From contig JAGBLF010000006.1 in the NCBI GenBank assembly GCA_017635595.1, forward strand, positions 1 through 64,000: a DNA stretch of 64,000 bases, in the 5' to 3' direction. A program made the position numbers and the translations under genes. The DNA is from Alphaproteobacteria bacterium (GTDB lineage: Bacteria; Pseudomonadota; Alphaproteobacteria; RF32; CAG-239). The notes beneath the pieces were generated by a model. The model saw nothing but the letters and a program-made list of their open reading frames with translations. It was not told the DNA's origin and did no database searches. Positions 17,161 to 26,083 of the stretch are shown here, piece by piece. How positions within the stretch are numbered: position 1 is the first letter of the stretch; every line of letters begins with the position of its first letter.

Positions 17161-17370
17161 CTATACCAACTTCTTGCTGACTTTCATAACAGGAATACCC
17201 AAGATGTAGTACTTGGTGGTAATTTTATTTTCATATTTGCGGCGTGTAAATATCGGTAATCCCAAAATTTTCCATGTTTTTTTGCCGCCGCGCTGTTTCC
17301 ATCCGCAAATCGGTAATATGCAGAATAACTTAATTGTTTTTGAATGTTTAACAACTATATCCTTTTTCAT
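17161..17370 (-). CDS. Small protein made of three copies of the glycosyltransferase tail motif
   Basis: A 69-aa basic protein starting at ATG 17370, with GAGG six bases upstream. It is built of three related units: KTIKLFCILPIC, TWKILGLPIF and KYYILGIPVMKV. Each resembles the K-x-Y-x-LFG-x-x-P-L-L tail found at the C-termini of the downstream glycosyltransferases. No catalytic domain is present. It may be a membrane-surface binding peptide or an enzyme remnant that kept only tail repeats. It is the first gene of the operon behind a strong promoter, so it is likely transcribed. Confidence 0.6.
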   Translation of the reverse strand: MKKDIVVKHSKTIKLFCILPICGWKQRGGKKTWKILGLPIFTRRKYENKITTKYYILGIPVMKVSKKLV

Positions 17371-17427
17371 TCTATCCTCACTATGTTGCAACCGAAAGTT
17401 GCATAAATCACCATACTTACGCCATAC

Positions 17428-17456
17428 GATATATGGCATATATATCATATTGTCAA
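17428..17456 (-). promoter_or_regulatory. Strong sigma-70 promoter of the glycosyltransferase operon
   Basis: On the minus strand, TTGACA (17456-17451), a 17-nt spacer, then TATATC (17433-17428). An inverted repeat GCCATA-CGATA-TATGGC (17421-17437) covers the -10 and may be an operator. A short hairpin GCAAC/GTTGC (17388-17402) lies in the leader. Confidence 0.75.
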
Positions 17457-17520
17457 CCGAAAAATAACCGTATCTCTAAGATTATTCGGCAAATTACTTA
17501 AGCAACTGCACTTCCTATTT

Positions 17521-17886
17521 TCAGCGGCCATTATCAACGTTTAACAATCTCTTCACTGCGTTTACAATACTTCTCACAGGTTTACGAAGACCGCGCTTCA
17601 TTCTTAATTTCAGATCTTGCTTGATTGCCTCTTCTCGAAAATAAAGCCCCAATTCAACGCGATTGCATGTCGAAAACTTTCTGGTTTTCAAAATTAAGTC
17701 CCGCATTTCACGATACATCCTGTCCGGTAGAAAAACCGTTCTGTTATCTTTATCAAAAAATCGGATTTGCCCCGGATGATCATGATTACGTTCAAACCCC
17801 ACACAAAAAGGTTTGTCCTTTTCCTTCAGATACATATTTATCACGTCCATATGATGTATCGTGTCAAAATATCTCATTCTAGGCAT
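17521..17886 (-). CDS. Hypothetical basic protein
   Basis: A 121-aa protein of no recognised family. The N-terminal half contains KPFCVGFERNHDHPGQIRFF and may form a small beta domain. The C-terminal half is a strongly basic helix (KLRMKRGLRKPVRSIVNAVKRLL) that could contact membrane or nucleic acid. GGGAG lies 7 nt before ATG 17886. It lies between the glycosyltransferase operon and clpX on the same strand, with a terminator separating it from clpX. Confidence 0.6.
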   Translation of the reverse strand: MPRMRYFDTIHHMDVINMYLKEKDKPFCVGFERNHDHPGQIRFFDKDNRTVFLPDRMYREMRDLILKTRKFSTCNRVELGLYFREEAIKQDLKLRMKRGLRKPVRSIVNAVKRLLNVDNGR

Positions 17887-17960
17887 AACGTAACTCCCAA
17901 AACAATTGCTATATTCAGATTATACATTATTTTACACATGAAGTCAAACTCAATCACACA

Positions 17961-17985
17961 AAAAACCGCCCGAAGGCGGTCTTTT
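17961..17985 (-). terminator. Terminator after clpX
   Basis: ACCGCC-CGAA-GGCGGT with a T-run on the minus-strand side, four bases past the clpX stop codon. Confidence 0.85.
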
Positions 17986-17988
17986 GAT

Positions 17989-19254
17989 TTATGCTGATTT
18001 TTTCATTTTGGCCTTAACCAATTTAGGCGCGGCCTTGCCGGTCACAACTTTTTCATCAATAATGATTTCGGCAACATCTTTTTTATCCGGAAGCTCGTAC
18101 ATCCATTCCATCAAAATTTCTTCCATAATGGCGCGTAAACCGCGTGCACCGGTTTTACGCTCAATCGCCAACTTGGCAACGGCATGCAACGCATCTTCGG
18201 TAATGGTTAACTTAACATTATCCATGCCGAATAGTGACGAATATTGGCTGACAAGCGCATTTTTAGGTTCGGTCAAAACTTTAATCAGGGCATTTTCATC
18301 CAGGTCATCCAAGGTGGCAATAACCGGAACACGACCGGTAAATTCTGGGATCAAACCGTATTTGATTAAATCTTCCGGACGGACTTCTTTTAATATCTGA
18401 CCGACGGTTTTTTCATCCTTCTCGACTTTGGCTCCGAAACCAATGGAGTTACTGCTTTCACTGCCGTGCTTTTCAACAATTTTTTCCAGACCGGCAAAAG
18501 CGCCGCCGCAAATAAACAGAATATTTTTGGTATCAACGTGCAAAAATTCCTGCTGCGGATGTTTGCGCCCGCCCTGCGGCGGAACGTTGGCAACCGTACC
18601 TTCAACAATTTTCAGCAAAGCCTGTTGAACACCCTCGCCCGAAACATCACGCGTAATGGACGGACCATCGCCTTTGCGTGATATTTTATCAATTTCATCA
18701 ATATAGATGATACCGCGTTGAGCTTTTTCGATATCATAATTGGCGTTTTGAACCAGTTTCAAAATAATGTTTTCAACATCTTCACCAACGTAGCCGGCCT
18801 CGGTTAAAGTCGTGGCATCGGCAATCGCAAACGGAACGTTCAAAATCTTGGCCAAAGTCTGTGCCAGCAAAGTTTTACCGCAGCCGGTCGAACCGATTAA
18901 TATAACATTAGACTTGGTAATATCAACTTCATCTTTTTTAGGATTATTCAAACGTTTATAGTGGTTGTAAACGGCAACGGACAAAACTTTTTTCGCATAA
19001 TCTTGCCCGATAACATACTCATCCAAAAACTGTTTGATTTTGGACGGTGTCGGCAAATCTTCGCCAAGCGGCATTTCATCTTGCGACTTTGTTTCACCGC
19101 TCACAAGCGGATCTTCTTCCATAATGGTGTGGCAAACGTCAATACACTCATTACAAATATATACGCCGCGACCGGCCACTAACTTTTTGACTTCTTTCTG
19201 GCTTTTGCCGCAGAAAGAACAATGCAATATATCATCACTGTCTTTATCGCTCAT
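17989..19254 (-). CDS. clpX: ATP-dependent unfoldase ClpX
   Basis: The 421-aa AAA+ subunit recognises, unfolds and feeds substrates (for example ssrA-tagged proteins) into ClpP. The N-terminal zinc finger has Cys pairs CSFC and CNEC. Walker A is GSTGCGKT, Walker B YIDEIDKI, and the IGF loop that docks into ClpP is present as IGFGAKVE. The R-finger/sensor region [16 protein letters not shown] is also present. Full length. It lies 7 nt after clpP on the same strand, with GGTGG before its ATG. Confidence 0.97.
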   Translation of the reverse strand: MSDKDSDDILHCSFCGKSQKEVKKLVAGRGVYICNECIDVCHTIMEEDPLVSGETKSQDEMPLGEDLPTPSKIKQFLDEYVIGQDYAKKVLSVAVYNHYKRLNNPKKDEVDITKSNVILIGSTGCGKTLLAQTLAKILNVPFAIADATTLTEAGYVGEDVENIILKLVQNANYDIEKAQRGIIYIDEIDKISRKGDGPSITRDVSGEGVQQALLKIVEGTVANVPPQGGRKHPQQEFLHVDTKNILFICGGAFAGLEKIVEKHGSESSNSIGFGAKVEKDEKTVGQILKEVRPEDLIKYGLIPEFTGRVPVIATLDDLDENALIKVLTEPKNALVSQYSSLFGMDNVKLTITEDALHAVAKLAIERKTGARGLRAIMEEILMEWMYELPDKKDVAEIIIDEKVVTGKAAPKLVKAKMKKSA

Positions 19255-19261
19255 TTTCCAC

Positions 19262-19882
19262 CTACTTTATATCATTACGACTGCTGATAATATGGTCAAT
19301 CAAACCGAATTCCAAAGCTTCTTCCGGCGTCATAAAATTATCACGATCCATTGCTTTTTCGATAACCGATAATTTTTGACCGGTATTTTTGGCATAAATC
19401 GCATTCAAACGTTTGCGTAAATCCAAAATCAATTTAGCTTGAATTTCAATATCGGCGGCCTGACCTTTAGCCCCGCCCGACGGTTGATGAATCATAATCT
19501 GCGAATTTGGCAGCGAATAGCGCTTGCCTTTGGCACCGCCGGCCAGCAAAAACGAACCCATCGAACACGCCTGACCGACACAAATGGTCGCCACATCACA
19601 CGAAATATATTGCATGGTATCATACATGGCCATACCGGAAGTCACAACGCCGCCCGGCGAATTAATGTAAAGCGAAATATCTTTTTTCGGATTTTCGGCT
19701 TCCAAAAACAGCAACTGTGCGCATACAAGCGACGAAACCGTATCATCGACTTCGCCGGTTAAGAAAATAATTCTTTCTTTCAACAGGCGTGAAAAAATAT
19801 CAAACTGACGCTCGCCCTTCGGTGTCTGTTCAATAACCATCGGCACCAAAGAATCGGTAATTAATTCGGGTTGTTTAATCAT
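19262..19882 (-). CDS. clpP: ATP-dependent Clp protease proteolytic subunit ClpP
   Basis: The 206-aa serine peptidase forms the tetradecameric chamber of ClpXP. The catalytic triad is visible: Ser107 in GQACSMGS, His132 in MIHQPSGG and Asp181 in MDRDNFM. N-terminal residues before IEQTPKGER form the expected propeptide/axial region. AAGGAAAGTCA precedes the ATG and a TATAAT lies about 45 nt upstream. clpP-clpX form an operon. No tig gene precedes it in this window. Confidence 0.97.
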   Translation of the reverse strand: MIKQPELITDSLVPMVIEQTPKGERQFDIFSRLLKERIIFLTGEVDDTVSSLVCAQLLFLEAENPKKDISLYINSPGGVVTSGMAMYDTMQYISCDVATICVGQACSMGSFLLAGGAKGKRYSLPNSQIMIHQPSGGAKGQAADIEIQAKLILDLRKRLNAIYAKNTGQKLSVIEKAMDRDNFMTPEEALEFGLIDHIISSRNDIK

Positions 19883-20056
19883 TGACTTTCCTTATCTTAA
19901 CATTAAGCTTTTTCTATTAAAAGCCATTATATTTAATATTTTCTAAAGATGTATGAATTTTTAGTGACAATTGCAAGTTTTATATATTGACAAAATATAC
20001 AAAACAATATATCATTAAGCCAATTCACTTATTATTAACCATTAAAAATTAGGTCT

Positions 20057-20482
20057 ATGAAACAAATTTATCACGAAGAGTTTATCAATGAGTGGAACAC
20101 AGCTTACGATAACTGGTACGGCAAATTCCGCATCCGCGCCAAACAGCCTATGCGCGAGTATAACGACGGCTATGGTACACAGGTGTTTGAGCCTCAGGAG
20201 TGTTTCTGGTGTCACATTTGGAACGGACAGCACTGCGTTTACGGACGCACCGAGCTTATTCCGGGTGTAACCATCGTCAGCGGCACCAACAGCTCGCCGA
20301 TGTTTTTCACCCCCAAACAGGTGGTTGAAGATTTCGTCTTTGCTGACGCCGATCCATTCACAAACAGTAGGTACATTCCGTCAACTTCCGGGTACCGAAA
20401 AGCGCTGGATGCCATCAAGGCAAAAATCACGGCCAACGCCGAAATCTACCCGCAGACTGACCCGCTGTACCGTGGTGAGTAA
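20057..20482 (+). CDS. Hypothetical protein with foreign base composition
   Basis: A 141-aa protein of no recognised family, rich in Trp, Tyr and Phe (NEWNTAYDNWYGKF, CFWCHIWNG), with no signal peptide or membrane segment. Two sampled 60-base lines inside the gene count about 48% and 57% G+C, against 35% in a sampled clpP line. It prefers GAG, CAG, ATC and ACC where the neighbours prefer A/T-ending codons. There is no purine-rich ribosome binding site before the ATG. It has its own strong terminator. Together these suggest recent horizontal acquisition. It lies between clpP and the Lon-like gene, on the opposite strand to both. Confidence 0.65.
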   Translation: MKQIYHEEFINEWNTAYDNWYGKFRIRAKQPMREYNDGYGTQVFEPQECFWCHIWNGQHCVYGRTELIPGVTIVSGTNSSPMFFTPKQVVEDFVFADADPFTNSRYIPSTSGYRKALDAIKAKITANAEIYPQTDPLYRGE

Positions 20483-20496
20483 ACTCTAAAAAAATT

Positions 20497-20530
20497 ACCC
20501 CCTGCTTTACATCTGTAAAACAGGGGGTAT
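20497..20530. terminator. Long hairpin terminator
   Basis: ACCCCCTG..CAGGGGGT with an inner TTTAC/GTAAA stem makes a nearly continuous hairpin. An A-run lies on one side and a T-rich run on the other, so it may end both the small plus-strand gene and the Lon-like gene. Confidence 0.85.
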
Positions 20531-20552
20531 TTGTTTAATAATAACGGTTTTA

Positions 20553-22988
20553 TTATAATTTTCCGTGTGTTTCTTGCGCATATTTGCGATAATCTTCGTA
20601 ATAGCCGCGCAAACTTTCTTTAACCATGTAATTGACGGTTCCTTTCGGGAACTCGCCTTTAGTATTGGCCTTACCTGCCTTTTTGCCGGTCAAAATTTCA
20701 ATGCCGTCATCAACCGTGTCTATGGCATAAATGGCAAATTTACCTTCTTCAACGGCTTGAACGACATCCGAACGCAACATCAAATCTTCGACATTCGTGC
20801 GCGGAATGACAACACCTTGTTTACCGGTTAAACCGCCGTGTACACAGACATCAAAGAAGCCTTCGATTTTTTCGTTAACACCGCCGATCGGCTGAATTTC
20901 ACCAAACTGGTTAATTGAACCGGTTACGCCGAAACTTTGCTTAATCGGCAAACCGGTAATTGCCGAAATCATACAATAGTATTCGGTTGAAGATGCACTG
21001 TCGCCGTCAACCCCGCCGTACGATTGTTCAAATACGATAGATGCCGATAACGACAGCGGCGAATGTTTGGCAAAACGGTTGGAAATAAGGGATTTCAAAA
21101 TCAAAACACCTTTGGTATGTATAGGTCCGCTCAACTTAATCTCGCGTTCAATATCCACAAAATCGCCGGTACCCATACGAACCTGGGTGGTAATACGTGA
21201 CGGTTTGCCGAATGAATAGCTGGAAAAGTCATAGACGACCAAACCGTTTATCTGACCGACACGTTCACCTTTAACATCCATCAAAATCGTACCTTTTTCG
21301 ATTTCTTCAAGCATTGATTTTTTAACGCGGTCCGAACGATAAATTTGTGCGTCAATGGCTTGCTCAATATGGTTTTTGCCGATTTGTTTGGCGTTAGATT
21401 TGCGCGCCCAATAATCGGCTTCACGCAGCAAATCACCGATGGAAGAGATATGCGCGGTTAATTTAGCCGAATTACCGGCAAGCCTTGAGGCATATTCGAT
21501 GACACGCGCCACCGCCTGACGATTTAATGAACGCAAACCTTTTTTCTGTGACAATGATCCGATTAATTTGGCATATTCGACTTCATTTTCGTCATTACGA
21601 TCCATTATGGTACCGAAATCAGCCTCAACCTTAAAGAAATCTCTAAAGTCCGGATCACGTTCACACAACAAGTCATAAATTTCAAAATCGCCGGTCAAAA
21701 CAACTTTGACATCCAGCGGAATCGGCTCAGGATCAAGTGAAATTGTCGTAAAACTGGTTTCTTCGCTCGGTGCTTCGATTTTAATTTTTTTCGAGCCTAA
21801 AGCCCGTTTAAGCGAATCCCAGGCAAACGGCTGTTCCAAAACCTTACGGGCATCAAGGAGCAAAAAGCCGCCGTTGGCACAATGAAGCGCACCGGCCTTA
21901 ATCAACGTAAAGTCTGTTAATAAAGCACCATATTGTTGGATTCTTTCCACTTTACCGACAAGATTTCCTTGTGTCGGGTGATCAAGCTGAATAATAGGCG
22001 CACCGGACTGAGGCGTATTTTTAACAATAACGTTTACTTTGAGTTTATCAAACTTATCCTCTTCCGGCTGTTTCATCTTACTTAAAAGATTTTGAATCTG
22101 ATCATTTTCATCACCGCCCATCGGCTGTTTTTCTTTATCTTCAGGCACAAATTCATCAATGTTATCCAGTATATGTTCTTGCACCGATTTTAAGAATTTG
22201 GTTGCACCGGAAAACGACTTATATTTTTTGCGCAACTCGTCAATCGGATCTTTTACCGCTGATTTTACAAATTTTTCGCGCACCGTATCAATTTCTCGTT
22301 TTTGCTTTTCTTCCCAATGCGGTAAATCCTGTGTGGCATTTTCGATTTCTTCCTGCATGGCATTCAAATCATCCATTACCAATTTCTTTTCGTCTTCCGG
22401 AAGTTGGTCAAAGGCATCGGGACTCAAAACCTCGCCGTCTTTCATCGGTGCAACCACTAAGCCCATTTGCATATGCAGCAACGAGACACGCTTTCCTTTG
22501 GCTTTTTTTTGCAGCACACTGATATATTCTTCTTTTTTGGTTTTATATTTTTGGCGGACGATATTGATTGCCGCTTTATACTCTTCCGATTCGATAAGCG
22601 CCGGTAATGTCGTTGAAAATTCTTCTATCAAATCGTCGATATCTTTGGCAAAATTGGCAGCCTCGCCTGCCGGAAAACGAATAGCAATCGGTTTGTACGG
22701 TTCATCAAAATTATAAACATACGCCCAGTCATCCGGTGTTTTGCGATTTTTGGCTTCTTTTTCCAAAATACGTTTAACAAGACTCGTTTTACCGGTTCCT
22801 TCAGGGCCTAAGCAAAACAGGTTATAACCTCTCGATCGAATATGAATACCTAATTCAACCGCACTGATAGCACGGTCTTGTCCGAGAGCAGACAAGCGTT
22901 CTTCCAGTTCTGCCGTGGTCGTAAAATCAAACTTTGAAGGGTCACATTTGCGATAAAGTTGGTTAGAAGTTAATTTTGTAATAGCCAT
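20553..22988 (-). CDS. Lon-like ATP-dependent protease (LonB/YcbZ type)
   Basis: The 811-aa protein has the layout of YcbZ-type Lon relatives: an AAA ATPase with Walker A GPEGTGKTS at 61-69, interrupted by a charged helical insertion (about 150-290), and a C-terminal Lon protease domain. The Ser-Lys dyad is visible as Ser664 in DGDSASS and Lys707 in GGVNEKIEG. It lacks the N-terminal LAN domain of classical Lon. It probably degrades unfolded or specific regulatory proteins in the cytoplasm. AGGA lies ten bases before the ATG. It is monocistronic, divergent from the TPR gene, and near clpXP but not in the common clpPX-lon order. Confidence 0.9.
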   Translation of the reverse strand: MAITKLTSNQLYRKCDPSKFDFTTTAELEERLSALGQDRAISAVELGIHIRSRGYNLFCLGPEGTGKTSLVKRILEKEAKNRKTPDDWAYVYNFDEPYKPIAIRFPAGEAANFAKDIDDLIEEFSTTLPALIESEEYKAAINIVRQKYKTKKEEYISVLQKKAKGKRVSLLHMQMGLVVAPMKDGEVLSPDAFDQLPEDEKKLVMDDLNAMQEEIENATQDLPHWEEKQKREIDTVREKFVKSAVKDPIDELRKKYKSFSGATKFLKSVQEHILDNIDEFVPEDKEKQPMGGDENDQIQNLLSKMKQPEEDKFDKLKVNVIVKNTPQSGAPIIQLDHPTQGNLVGKVERIQQYGALLTDFTLIKAGALHCANGGFLLLDARKVLEQPFAWDSLKRALGSKKIKIEAPSEETSFTTISLDPEPIPLDVKVVLTGDFEIYDLLCERDPDFRDFFKVEADFGTIMDRNDENEVEYAKLIGSLSQKKGLRSLNRQAVARVIEYASRLAGNSAKLTAHISSIGDLLREADYWARKSNAKQIGKNHIEQAIDAQIYRSDRVKKSMLEEIEKGTILMDVKGERVGQINGLVVYDFSSYSFGKPSRITTQVRMGTGDFVDIEREIKLSGPIHTKGVLILKSLISNRFAKHSPLSLSASIVFEQSYGGVDGDSASSTEYYCMISAITGLPIKQSFGVTGSINQFGEIQPIGGVNEKIEGFFDVCVHGGLTGKQGVVIPRTNVEDLMLRSDVVQAVEEGKFAIYAIDTVDDGIEILTGKKAGKANTKGEFPKGTVNYMVKESLRGYYEDYRKYAQETHGKL

Positions 22989-23055
22989 TTTAAAAATATC
23001 CTGTATGATTAATTATTACTGGTAATATACATATTAAAATGCTAATATAGTGTAA

Positions 23056-24546
23056 ATGTTGATAAAATATTTTGAATATATTGCTGTTATTTTGTCGGTA
23101 TGCCTGTTTTTAATTCCGACCATAACATGGCGTTTACGGTTGCGGCTCAAGTATTTGCAGAAGCTGACACGCATAAACGTTTTAAAACGTCAGCAACGCT
23201 GTGAAAAAAGTGTATTGTTTTCATCAGACATTTTAAACCGTGCCGTTCAAAAACTTTATTTTTCAAAAAGTCCGAAAGCTAGAGAAGCACTCATTTATGC
23301 CGTCGGCGGCAGGGTTTCAAAATCTGCCGTTTTTTTTGCCGAATCTCAACCTATGCTGGCCTTACTGCTGTCCGCACACGAAAATGCCGACCCTTCGTAC
23401 AAAAAGATGCTCAAGCAAAAGCGTTTATGGATGAATACCGTGCCATATTGCATTTATCTGCCGATTATGGCCCGCCTTATGTTTGACCATAAAACTTTAA
23501 TGCAAATCATCGGCAAATATAACCCTAAAGTTTTACGCAAAAACAGCCGGCAAACATTGGCTTATTATCAATATATCGCGGCCTGTGCCTATTTGTTTGA
23601 CGGTAATATGCTGTCGGCCTCGCAAAGTGCCTCGAGCGCTTTAAAAACATTTCAAAAAATTAAATATTCGGCCGAAGAAGCCGAGACTTATTTATTGCTT
23701 GCCGAAATATACCGTATAAGTTGTGTTAATGATATTGCACACACCATGCTTGAGGCAGCCTTAAAAATTTATAAAGCCCAAGATCTGAAATTATTGACAG
23801 CGAAAGCAATTGTCGCAACAGGTATGTTATTGCTGTTTGAAAACAGATATGAAGAGGCCGAAAAACAGTACATACAAGCGCTTCAAATTGCACCGAACCG
23901 TTCATTAAAGGCCGATATCAATAATCAATTGGCGCTCTACCACATTGTGCAAAATAATCCGGCAAAAGCACAAAATTTTGCATTGAAAGCCGCTCGGATA
24001 CACACCGAATTAAAGCATTTTTTCAGCGAGGCATTCAGTTATCAATTACTCGGACAAGCAGCTTTTCAAAAAAAGCAATATGAAAAAACGCGCCGACACC
24101 TAAAATATGCGGCTTCTTTATACTTAAAACAAAACAATTTTTCAGCCTATTCCGAATGTCTGTATCTGTCAGCCGAATCTTACTACAAGCAAAATAAGTA
24201 CAAACCTGCCGAATCACAGCTTCGGCACATTCTGAATATCAGGCAAAAGCAAAACAATAATTTTCATACCGCTAACGCTTACAGTCTGCTTGGTTTGATT
24301 TATCTTCAAACCGGCGATTATCAAAGAGCAAAAGTATTATTTCAGCAGTCATTACACTTAGAACAAAATCATGAACGCTGCGAAGGATTGCTTGTCGACT
24401 ATGCCAATTTAGCCCTGCTTGATGAGCTCGGCGGTAACATATATGCAGCACAAAATAACTTAAAAATCGCACTTGAATACGCAAAAAAAACCGAAAACAA
24501 AGATTTAATACATATTATCGAAAATAAGCTCAAACCTTTGACTTAA
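23056..24546 (+). CDS. Membrane-anchored TPR protein
   Basis: The 496-aa protein starts with one membrane segment (about residues 7-25), then a basic linker, a helical region and TPR repeats from about residue 170 to the end (for example AEETYLLLAEIYR, YEEAEKQYIQALQIAP, FHTANAYSLLGLIYLQTGDYQRAKVLF, with no run longer than a repeat conserved). TPRs mediate protein-protein contacts. The topology suggests a scaffold facing the cytoplasm or periplasm. No clear ribosome binding site precedes the ATG. It leads a plus-strand group with another TPR gene, a MORN gene and slyX. Confidence 0.75.
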   Translation: MLIKYFEYIAVILSVCLFLIPTITWRLRLRLKYLQKLTRINVLKRQQRCEKSVLFSSDILNRAVQKLYFSKSPKAREALIYAVGGRVSKSAVFFAESQPMLALLLSAHENADPSYKKMLKQKRLWMNTVPYCIYLPIMARLMFDHKTLMQIIGKYNPKVLRKNSRQTLAYYQYIAACAYLFDGNMLSASQSASSALKTFQKIKYSAEEAETYLLLAEIYRISCVNDIAHTMLEAALKIYKAQDLKLLTAKAIVATGMLLLFENRYEEAEKQYIQALQIAPNRSLKADINNQLALYHIVQNNPAKAQNFALKAARIHTELKHFFSEAFSYQLLGQAAFQKKQYEKTRRHLKYAASLYLKQNNFSAYSECLYLSAESYYKQNKYKPAESQLRHILNIRQKQNNNFHTANAYSLLGLIYLQTGDYQRAKVLFQQSLHLEQNHERCEGLLVDYANLALLDELGGNIYAAQNNLKIALEYAKKTENKDLIHIIENKLKPLT

Positions 24547-24655
24547 TACTTTACATTTATATCCGAATTGTATAAAGTCAAAAAAGCAAAAGAGATTAAA
24601 TCCAACAAGCTGAGAACAGCGCATTTGGGTTAAATATTGGAGGGGAATAAGCGGT

Positions 24656-25993
24656 TTGTTACACGAACTCGACACACAGAATACCGTTACACAATTTGCA
24701 ACGCAGTATGAAAAGATTCACGATTCAATTGTGAGTGAGTTTGGTGTGCAAGGCTTGTACATGATGGCTTTGCTGGCACTGTTTATTTTTACCATTTTGA
24801 TTATTCACGTAAAATCAGCCATAGATACGCTCCGTGAAGGTTCTGTCAAATCGAATAAAAATTTTGATCAGCCGGAGCATTTATTGCTTGAAGCGCCGAA
24901 TAATACGCAGTATGAATATGAAAATGATGATGAAACCGACGATGTTCAACAATATGCCGAAGAAGAACTTTCACCCGAAGAAGAACTGTCAAAGTCATTG
25001 GTGGAGGTATCCAGCGTATCAGATGATATTTTGAATATTCAGGCCGATTATGCCAAACTTAAAATGAAAATGAGTAATCAGGCACGCCGGCAAAAGCAAT
25101 CATTATCTTATTGGAAGCAACAGTATGAGCAACAATTAACCGAAATCCACCGCGAAGAGCAAATACAACAAGATCTGAGTGAAGAACAGCGCCGTAAAAA
25201 AGATATTCACGATTTGGTTTGCATGATATTGAATTTACTCGGACGCGGTGTCAGCGTTTCCAAAACAATTCAGGCCGTCTTTTTCCATAATCAGGAACGA
25301 TTTACCGAACAGGAAATTATCCAGCTGGTGCAAACAATTCGTGACTTTATCGGTTTATGCAATGCCGGCCACTTTGATTTATTGCCTAACCGTGACAATT
25401 TACCTTTAAACAAAGAAGCCGTTTACGCTTGGGCGCACGGTGATACAACGCCGTGTCTGACCTTGTTGCAATCTTATTTAAATATGCTGATGGAACAAAG
25501 TGCTCGTGAAGAAGGTTTGATTAAAGATATGACTTATGCTCAAGCGGCCAATTGTGCCTGCATTATGGGTAATATTGCCCGTCTTACGGATATGGAACTG
25601 GCGCATAACTCTTTTGAATTGGCAACCGAACTTTCACCGCGCAGTACTTGTGCCTGGAGCAATTTGGCCGATATGTATTCTGCCGAACAAAATAAAGAAC
25701 GTGCCATGATTGCCTATCAAACCGTTTTAGATTTGGGCGACAACATAATGTACAGTTGGCAACTGGCAAACGCTCAGAGTAATCTTGCCGACTATTATGA
25801 AAAATTAGGCGTTGGCGCAAAAGCACATGAATTGCGGCAAAATTGTTACGATTTTTATAAGGATTACGGTATCCGTATGCCGCTATCTAAAGCAGAAATT
25901 GCTGCTTTTGCTTTAATTTTCAGCCAAAAGGACAATAATCTGGACGGTTCACTGGATAATTTAATAGCGACAGAGCCCGGTTATATAATGTAA
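24656..25993 (+). CDS. Membrane-anchored coiled-coil/TPR protein with TTG start
   Basis: The 445-aa protein has one membrane segment (about 33-52, GLYMMALLALFIFTILIIHV), an acidic linker (60-110), a coiled coil (about 130-185), a globular helical part, and a C-terminal TPR region (NSFELATELSPRSTCAWSNLADMYSAEQ..). The start is TTG 24656 because GGAGGGG (24639-24645) is the only good ribosome binding site. The first internal ATG lies inside the membrane segment. It is about 110 nt after the preceding TPR gene and 90 nt before the MORN gene, so the three may act in one envelope complex. Family unrecognised. Confidence 0.72.
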   Translation: MLHELDTQNTVTQFATQYEKIHDSIVSEFGVQGLYMMALLALFIFTILIIHVKSAIDTLREGSVKSNKNFDQPEHLLLEAPNNTQYEYENDDETDDVQQYAEEELSPEEELSKSLVEVSSVSDDILNIQADYAKLKMKMSNQARRQKQSLSYWKQQYEQQLTEIHREEQIQQDLSEEQRRKKDIHDLVCMILNLLGRGVSVSKTIQAVFFHNQERFTEQEIIQLVQTIRDFIGLCNAGHFDLLPNRDNLPLNKEAVYAWAHGDTTPCLTLLQSYLNMLMEQSAREEGLIKDMTYAQAANCACIMGNIARLTDMELAHNSFELATELSPRSTCAWSNLADMYSAEQNKERAMIAYQTVLDLGDNIMYSWQLANAQSNLADYYEKLGVGAKAHELRQNCYDFYKDYGIRMPLSKAEIAAFALIFSQKDNNLDGSLDNLIATEPGYIM

Positions 25994-26083
25994 TTTTTAT
26001 GGTACAACCCGTTGAAACAGCTTGAATAACCTTATTTTTTGTGCTAGCTGTTATATATATATTGATTATATCGGAGAATAGAT

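Noticed and set aside
20553-22988. Classical Lon protease (lon)
   Set aside because: It lacks the N-terminal LAN domain and has the ATPase with insertion typical of YcbZ/LonB-type relatives.
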